From a bacterium (GTDB taxonomy: Bacteria > Planctomycetota > Planctomycetia > Pirellulales > Pirellulaceae), in contig JAUIGN010000007.1 in NCBI GenBank assembly GCA_030430075.1, positions 1-64,000 on the forward strand: a stretch of 64,000 bases of DNA, given 5' to 3'. Under the pieces are notes generated by a model that was not told the DNA's origin, ran no database searches, and worked only from the letters and a program-made list of their open reading frames with translations. Both the position numbers and the translations under genes were made by a program. Shown here piece after piece: positions 59,309 through 64,000 of the stretch (the first letter of the stretch is position 1; every line of letters begins with the position of its first letter).

Positions 59309-59333
59309 GGATCGGGCGAGATCGGGCGATGTG

Positions 59334-59440
59334 GGTGGGGAGACAGGTGGGGAGCCAGTTGGGGAGACAGTTGGGGAGACAGTTGGGGAGACAGGTGGGG
59401 AGACGGGTGGGGAGACGGGTGGGGAGACGGGTGGGGAGAC
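59334..59440 (+). repeat. 12-bp tandem repeat array
   Basis: About nine units of AGACAGGTGGGG / AGACAGTTGGGG / AGACGGGTGGGG follow each other directly. The 12-bp period keeps frame, so reading frames across it repeat GETG or GETV, but no gene is supported. Adjacent to repeat family copy 2. Unit number is likely to vary between strains. Confidence 0.8.
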
Positions 59441-59605
59441 CTTCGGTCGGCGGTTTCGGCGGGGTCGGAGACCCGCGCCGAGCACGGGAAGCACGGGTTA
59501 AAGACCCGCGCCGAGCACGGGGAGCACGGGTTAAAGCCCCGCGCCGAGGATGGGGCTGAGAGTCGCGCCGAGGATGAGATGGAAAGTCGTCCCGAGCATG
59601 GGATG
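59440..59605 (+). repeat. chromosomal repeat, GAGACC-CGCGCCGAGCA family, copy 2
   Basis: The core CGGTTTCGGCGGGGTCGGAG (from about 59451) is shared with 37229 and 63019, followed by degenerate units of GACCCGCGCCGAGCACGGG separated by AAGCACGGGTTAAA. It occupies the rest of the 59309-59686 gap. Confidence 0.8.
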
Positions 59606-59686
59606 GAGACCCGCGTTGAGCGTGGGACGCACCGTGGGCGTTGATAAGCGTTGAAACGAGTCAAGCAGGAAAAGGGATCGCGACGG

Positions 59687-60679
59687 ATGAAAGCTGCCTA
59701 TATCGAAGAGACCGGACCGCCCGAAAACATCATCTACGGTGACCTGCCCGATCCGACGCCCCAGGGTTCGGAAGTCGTCGTCAAGGCGGGTTCCGTATCT
59801 CTGAATCCTGTGGATACGTATATCCGCAACGGAGCCAACTACTGGGAGTTGCCTCAGCCCTACATTGTCGGTGCGGACATTGCCGGTACCGTGGTGGACG
59901 TCGGTCCGGAGGCACAACGATTCAAGGTCGGTGATCGCGTCTGGGGAACCAACCAGGGATTCCTGGGGAGGCAGGGGACGTTTGCCCAGTTGTCTGCCAT
60001 TGACGAATGCTGGCTCTATCCCACGCCAGAGAATGTTGCGGACGAGACGGCGGCTGCGTGTGCATTGGTCGGCGTGACCGCCCATCTGGGCCTCTTCCGG
60101 GACGCCGCATTGCAGACGGGTGAATCGGTCTTCGTTCATGGGGGTACGGGCGGTGTGGGTTCGATGGTCGTCCAGATGGCCAAGGCGGCCGGGGCACGGG
60201 TGATCGCCACGGGAGGCAGCGAAGAGAAGTGTGCCCGCTGCCGGGATTTGGGCGCGGACGTCGCTGTCAATTACAAGACGCAGGATGTCGCCGCGGCCGT
60301 GCACGCATTCGCACCCAACGGTGTGAACGTGGTTTGGGAAACCGTGCGAGAGCCTGACTTCGATGTGCTGGTTAGCTACCTGGCCGAGCGTGGGCGGATC
60401 GTCCTGATGGCGGGACGCGACGCACGGCCGCCGTTTCCCGTTGGACCTTTCTACGTGAAAGGATGTTCCTTGCATGGCTTTGTCATGTTCAAGGCAACAC
60501 CGGAGGAACTCCGCGCCTGCTCGGTCAACATGAATCGTTGGATGAGCGAAGGGAAGTTGCAGCCCCAGATCGGCAAGACGCTGCCTCTTTCCGAAGCGGC
60601 TGTCGCGCATCGCTTGCAGGAAGAGAATACGCTTCAGCAAGCCGGCACACTGGCTGGCAAGATTGTCCTCACGCCATAA
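59687..60679 (+). CDS. quinone oxidoreductase/zinc-type alcohol dehydrogenase-like protein
   Basis: 330 residues of the medium-chain dehydrogenase/reductase family, quinone oxidoreductase branch. GADIAGTVVDVGPEAQRFKV, GDRVWGTNQGFLGRQGTFAQ, then the NADPH-binding GGTGGVGSMVVQMAKAAG and the closing TLAGKIVLTP. The catalytic-zinc Cys/His pair of true alcohol dehydrogenases is absent, as in quinone oxidoreductases. AAGGGA before ATG 59687; an in-frame start at 59651 is less likely. Confidence 0.88.
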   Translation: MKAAYIEETGPPENIIYGDLPDPTPQGSEVVVKAGSVSLNPVDTYIRNGANYWELPQPYIVGADIAGTVVDVGPEAQRFKVGDRVWGTNQGFLGRQGTFAQLSAIDECWLYPTPENVADETAAACALVGVTAHLGLFRDAALQTGESVFVHGGTGGVGSMVVQMAKAAGARVIATGGSEEKCARCRDLGADVAVNYKTQDVAAAVHAFAPNGVNVVWETVREPDFDVLVSYLAERGRIVLMAGRDARPPFPVGPFYVKGCSLHGFVMFKATPEELRACSVNMNRWMSEGKLQPQIGKTLPLSEAAVAHRLQEENTLQQAGTLAGKIVLTP

Positions 60680-60738
60680 GTGTCAGTTGCCTCTCCTGCA
60701 GGGATTGACTTCCGCAGAACATCGATCGATGGAAACCT

Positions 60739-62265
60739 ATGCGCATCGCGATCGGCCAACTTTGGCAGGAAACCAATACGCTCAACCCGCGGCCGACCAC
60801 GCCGGCCGATTTCGGCCAGTTCGGTGTCGTTCGGGGGGATGAGCTTGTTGCCGGGATGGAGAACGTCAACGAGCTTGGCGGCTTCATCCAATCCCTCAGA
60901 CAATGGCCCGTCCCGCCCGAGATTGCCGGCCTGGTTCGGCTGCCGGCCTGGCCCGGAGGCATGGCGACCTCACAAACGTTCACGTGGATTCGTGACGAGT
61001 TGTTGGGGGCGCTGGATGCCGCGATGCCGGTCGACGGTGTCCTGCTGGCGCTGCACGGTGCGATGGTGGCCGACCTGCACCCGGACGTCGAAGGAGAGAT
61101 CCTGGACGCCTTCCGCACCCGAATCGGTCCCCAGGTTCCCTTGGTCGCGACGATCGACCTGCATGCCAACGTCACGGGGCAAATGGTGCGATCTGCCGAC
61201 GCCCTGGTCCCCTATCATTGTCTTCCACACATCGACATCTTCGAGACCGGTGCCCGGGCCGCCGACGTGTTGCGGCGAATCTTGTTCGACGGCGCTCAGC
61301 CTTGCATGGCCTTCGCCAAGATCCCGGCGGTCGTGCCCGCTGAACGGTCGAGCACCGAAGCGGATGCGGGGATCGCCGTCGATATCAAACGCAGGCTCCT
61401 CCGTTTAGAAAATGAACCGCGGATGCTGGCGGCTGGAGTGACCCCCGTGCAACCCTGGATGGATATCCCGGAGTTGGGGTCGAGTGCGCTGGTGACGACG
61501 GATCGTGATCCGGCCTTTGCCCGGCAAGCCTGCGGCGAACTGGCCGAAATGTTCTGGAAACGTCGCCGCGAGTACCTCCCCGAGCTGGTTGACGTCGCCG
61601 AGGCGGTCCGCGCGGCGCACGCCACGCGGGAAGGTCTGGTCGTCCTCAGCGATGCGGCCGACGCGACGACTTCCGGCGCCCCCGGCGACAGCGTGTGGAT
61701 TCTTGAGGAGCTGCTGAAGTACGAGTGGCCGCGCGAAGCGCTCGTAACCGTCGTCGCACCGGACGTGGTTGCCGCCGCCAGCCAGGCGGGTGCGGGGGCT
61801 CCCTTGGCGACGTCGCTCGGAGGCGTCCTGGACGATCGCTTCGGCAGGCCGATCGAATTCCAAGGGGTTGTCGAGTCGTGTTTCGAGGCCCGCTTTACCA
61901 TGACCGGGCATATCGGCAAGAATCTGCCGATCGACATGGGGCCGGCCGTCGTGCTGCGTCGCCAGAATGTATGCGTTGTTGTCACCTCGCGGAGCGGCCC
62001 GCACTTTGCCCCCGAGCTGTTTCAGACGGCCGGTTTCGATCCCTTTGCCGCCTCGGTTGTCGTCGCCAAGAGCCCCTGCGGGTTTCGTGCGGTCTACGAA
62101 TCTCGGGCCTCTGCCGTCTATTGCGTGCGGGCCCCTGGATGTGCGCCGTCCGACTTCTGGACGCAGCCCTTCGCCAATATTCCTCGTCCACTCTGGCCAT
62201 GGGACGAACTGGAAAGTTGGCGGCCGCAGCCCATCCTGCGGCGGCGGGAAGACGAGACAAGCTGA
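60739..62265 (+). CDS. M81/MlrC-family metallopeptidase-like protein
   Basis: 508 residues. The start MRIAIGQLWQETNTLNPRPT and the blocks VDGVLLALHGAMVADLHPDV, PLVATIDLHANVTGQMV, ADALVPYHCLPHIDIFETG and VVLSDAADATTSGAPGDSVW define the MlrC (M81) family, named for microcystin degradation but mostly of unknown natural substrate. Predicted metal ligands (Asp/His in TIDLHANV and HIDIFETG) are intact. Cytosolic. It lies 59 bp after the oxidoreductase gene and may be co-transcribed with it. Confidence 0.9.
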   Translation: MRIAIGQLWQETNTLNPRPTTPADFGQFGVVRGDELVAGMENVNELGGFIQSLRQWPVPPEIAGLVRLPAWPGGMATSQTFTWIRDELLGALDAAMPVDGVLLALHGAMVADLHPDVEGEILDAFRTRIGPQVPLVATIDLHANVTGQMVRSADALVPYHCLPHIDIFETGARAADVLRRILFDGAQPCMAFAKIPAVVPAERSSTEADAGIAVDIKRRLLRLENEPRMLAAGVTPVQPWMDIPELGSSALVTTDRDPAFARQACGELAEMFWKRRREYLPELVDVAEAVRAAHATREGLVVLSDAADATTSGAPGDSVWILEELLKYEWPREALVTVVAPDVVAAASQAGAGAPLATSLGGVLDDRFGRPIEFQGVVESCFEARFTMTGHIGKNLPIDMGPAVVLRRQNVCVVVTSRSGPHFAPELFQTAGFDPFAASVVVAKSPCGFRAVYESRASAVYCVRAPGCAPSDFWTQPFANIPRPLWPWDELESWRPQPILRRREDETS

Positions 62266-62310
62266 GCATCTCGGTTGCAGCATGAAGCTCGACCCGTTCG
62301 CCGGCGGTGA

Positions 62311-62766
62311 CTAGGCCTGACGCTCGGCCTTCGTAAGCCATCGATCAAGCTGGTTGGCGAATGCTTGCTTGTCCTTGACTGTAAAGTTGGCGGGTCCCCC
62401 CGTGACGTCTCCACTCGCTCGCATGCCGTCAAGCATATTTCTGACGGCCAGCCGTTCGCCGACGTTGAGGTCGGTATACAACTCGCCTCGCGGGTTAAGT
62501 GCCTGTCCCCCCTTGGCCACCACCGCGGCCGCCAGAGGAATGTCAGCCGTCACCACCAGGTCGCCCCCTTCGAGCAGCTCGACGATCCGGCGATCAGCAA
62601 CGTTGGCGCCTGACGGGACGACAATGCGGTCAATGAATTCCGACTTTGGGACAGGCACTTGCTGATTGGCGACCAAGGTAACGCGCCGTTGGCGGCGTTT
62701 CGCCGCACGGAACAAGAGTTCCTTGATCTCGCCCGGACAGGCGTCGCCGTCGATCCAGATTTGCAT
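62311..62766 (-). CDS. YaiI/YqxD (DUF188) family protein
   Basis: 151 residues starting MQIWIDGDACPGEIKELLFR with TLVANQQVPVP, VPSGANVADRRIVELLEGGD and LVVTADIPLAAAVVAKGGQA. This small family has a PIN/NYN-like fold with conserved acidic residues (DGDACP, TADIPLA), suggesting RNase activity, although none is proven. AGGGA lies eight bases before the ATG. It overlaps nothing and is convergent with MlrC. Its surplus upstream frame (to 62835) is not protein-like. Confidence 0.88.
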   Translation of the reverse strand: MQIWIDGDACPGEIKELLFRAAKRRQRRVTLVANQQVPVPKSEFIDRIVVPSGANVADRRIVELLEGGDLVVTADIPLAAAVVAKGGQALNPRGELYTDLNVGERLAVRNMLDGMRASGDVTGGPANFTVKDKQAFANQLDRWLTKAERQA

Positions 62767-62929
62767 CGGCAAGGTCCCTGGCGATGGTGGTGCGCGCGTT
62801 GCGTGTCCCGTATCAAGACTGAGCCCCCACCTCATCCTAACGAAAATATCTCATCAGGAACGGGGAAACGATCAAGTCGCTCTTCGCGACGCGAAATTCG
62901 CCCCGCGTGCGCGGACCGCAGGGTGGAGC

Positions 62930-62960
62930 GATGCAGGGTGGAGCGATGCTAAGCCTGGTC
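62930..62960 (+). repeat. 15-bp direct repeat
   Basis: GCAGGGTGGAGCGAT occurs twice in direct succession, shortly before repeat family copy 3. Confidence 0.7.
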
Positions 62961-63009
62961 CCCCACGTTCCGATGAGCCGTTCACGCGATCGGAAGAGAG
63001 GAGTTGGAG

Positions 63010-63245
63010 ACCTTCGGTCAGCGGTTTCGGCGGGGTCGGAGACCCGCGCCGAGCAAGGGTGAAAGACCTGCGCCGAGCATGGGTTGGAGACCCGCGCCGA
63101 GCATGGGTTGGAGACCTGCGCCGAGCATGGGTTGGAGACCTGCGCCGAGCATGGGTTAGAGCCCCGCGCCGAGCATGGGTTAGAGCCCCGCGCCGAGCAT
63201 GGGTTGGAGACCGGCGCCGGGCAGTGCGGTGGAGGTCTGCGCCGG
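63010..63245 (+). repeat. chromosomal repeat, GAGACC-CGCGCCGAGCA family, copy 3 with 24-bp tandem units
   Basis: The shared core (63011-63050) is followed by about eight tandem units of 24 bp of the form GGTTGGAGACCTGCGCCGAGCA. This is the most regular copy in the window. The remaining parts of the 62767-63414 gap show nothing else recognisable except the short direct repeat at 62930. Confidence 0.85.
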
Positions 63246-63414
63246 GCAGTGGGGCGGCGGCTCGACGGGACGCCTCACTTCGACCGGAGGAACTCAACGT
63301 TGCGTTGGCCTATAATGGCCGTCGGCCGCCTTCCGTCAGGAAAAGCGTGGGCCCGTTCGCCTTTGCCTGACCGGAGGCGATGTTCCCCTGACCATCTGAA
63401 ACGGATCCTCCTTC

Positions 63415-64000
63415 ATGCCATTTCGACTAAATCGACTCACTCAGGTCGCCGCCTTCTGCTTCGTTGGGATTTGCCTGGCGACCCCGGCTTCGGTTGGAGC
63501 CGGGCAGCGTACCAAGGTACAGATCACCAGTTCGCTGGACGGCGAGCAGCAGCCGTGCTACGTCGTGCTTCCCGAAGACTATGACGACGCGGCGGCGGCT
63601 CCACTGCTGGTCTCCTTGCATTCCTGGAGTGCCGATCTTGAACAGCGCAAACCGGGCTTGGAGCGGATGGCCGGCGAGCGGGGTTGGATCTGCCTGTTCC
63701 CGAATTTTCGCGGCGCCAATGACGATCCGCTTGCCTGCGGTTCACCGGCGGCCCAGCAAGACATCCTGGACGCCGTCGACTGGGCCCAGGACCACTACAA
63801 GATCGACGACGATCGGATCTACCTCACGGGCGTTTCCGGAGGTGGGCACATGACGATGCTGATGGCGGGACGTCATCCGGACGTCTGGACCGCCGCCAGC
63901 GCCTGGGTCGGCATCAGCGACCTGGCGGCCTGGCACAAGCTCCACGCCCAGGACCGCTACGGGCAGATGATGCGCCAAGTTTGCGGGGGCGCGCCGAGTT
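63415..64000 (+). CDS. secreted alpha/beta hydrolase (esterase/peptidase), truncated by window end
   Basis: 195 residues are present and the frame is open to the edge. A signal peptide (VAAFCFVGICLATPASVGAG) is followed by CYVVLPEDYDD, PLLVSLHSWSADL and RGWICLFPNFRGANDDPLAC, then IYLTGVSGGGHMTM with the GxSxG nucleophile Ser, as in secreted prolyl-oligopeptidase-like and polyester/feruloyl esterase-like enzymes. The catalytic Asp and His would lie beyond the window. No Shine-Dalgarno sequence is seen. Confidence 0.8.
   Translation, partial: MPFRLNRLTQVAAFCFVGICLATPASVGAGQRTKVQITSSLDGEQQPCYVVLPEDYDDAAAAPLLVSLHSWSADLEQRKPGLERMAGERGWICLFPNFRGANDDPLACGSPAAQQDILDAVDWAQDHYKIDDDRIYLTGVSGGGHMTMLMAGRHPDVWTAASAWVGISDLAAWHKLHAQDRYGQMMRQVCGGAPS

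Noticed and set aside
63010..63245. Regular 24-bp repeats considered as a CRISPR array
   Set aside because: Units are directly adjacent with no unique spacers, and no cas genes are in the window.
62666..63370. 234-codon frame near the right end
   Set aside because: It is produced by the 24-bp tandem repeats (RRAWVGDLRRAWV-type product) and has no start signal.

Overview
The window looks like a chromosome segment of a planctomycete (Pirellulales-like Planctomycetota) carrying a large integrated mobile element. On the chromosomal side this rests on a DUF1549/DUF1553 (PSD1) protein followed by a Tat-exported DUF1501 protein, an NHL-repeat protein, an MlrC-type protein, a Cys-rich lipoprotein with CCDDYC-type motifs, and GC-rich dispersed repeats. 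On the island side the planctomycete signs are a long Ser/Thr kinase with the usual planctomycete N-terminal leader, paired with an ECF-like sigma factor.

Region 1 (1-34.47 kb) is an accessory island. It is visibly less GC-rich than the rest and ends at the 3' end of a tRNA-Lys(CTT) gene (34469-34541, minus). The flanking integrase (33324-34352) and a small excisionase-like HTH protein (33080-33352) are the usual right-end module. The left boundary was not found and probably lies outside the window. Inside the island, left to right: an AAA ATPase, an HTH protein and a second tyrosine recombinase (0.5-3.2 kb); a three-gene operon of unknown function (3.3-6.2 kb); a collapsed IS66-family element (6.3-7.1 kb); a stand-alone LanM-type dehydratase preceded by small ORFs (7.1-9.1 kb); a sigma factor and giant kinase/SUMF1-like protein (9.1-14.0 kb) divergent from a ten-kilobase envelope operon (14.2-23.8 kb) with a secreted vWA protein, lipoprotein and secreted paralogues, a MacB/LolD-type ABC ATPase and FtsX permease, a coiled-coil protein and a TPR protein; a reduced conjugation/replication module (VirD4/TraD-like ATPase and replication-relaxation protein, 23.8-28.7 kb); 0.8 kb of structured non-coding DNA; and a row of small-protein cassettes (29.5-33.0 kb). 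Several cassette junctions carry a conserved two-hairpin module, and two genes share an identical 56-nt leader.

Region 2 (34.5-64 kb) is GC-rich core-like DNA. It holds a secreted PHP-like protein, an SNF2 helicase, two planctomycete hypothetical proteins, and a co-directional cluster (40.4-50.7 kb): alpha/beta hydrolase, LuxE/PaaK-like adenylating enzyme, LuxC/ALDH-like reductase, iron-dependent alcohol dehydrogenase, PQQ-like beta-propeller, HemW-like radical SAM protein, GcvH-like lipoyl protein and a 2x[4Fe-4S] protein. By inference this activates and reduces an acyl group with a radical/redox branch. Then come a TolC/NodT outer-membrane lipoprotein with a Cys-rich partner, an NHL protein, the PSD1/DUF1501 pair, a quinone oxidoreductase, MlrC, a YaiI-type protein and a truncated esterase. 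Several intergenic spaces are filled by repeat families typical of such genomes.

The best candidates for something undescribed are (a) the sigma/kinase-vWA-SH3-like-MacB/FtsX locus, which reads as a self-contained mobile envelope-signalling or transport system, (b) the small-gene cassette array with covarying intergenic hairpins, and (c) the acyl-reductase/radical-SAM/lipoyl/ferredoxin cluster. All positions and motifs were read by eye; no database search was run.
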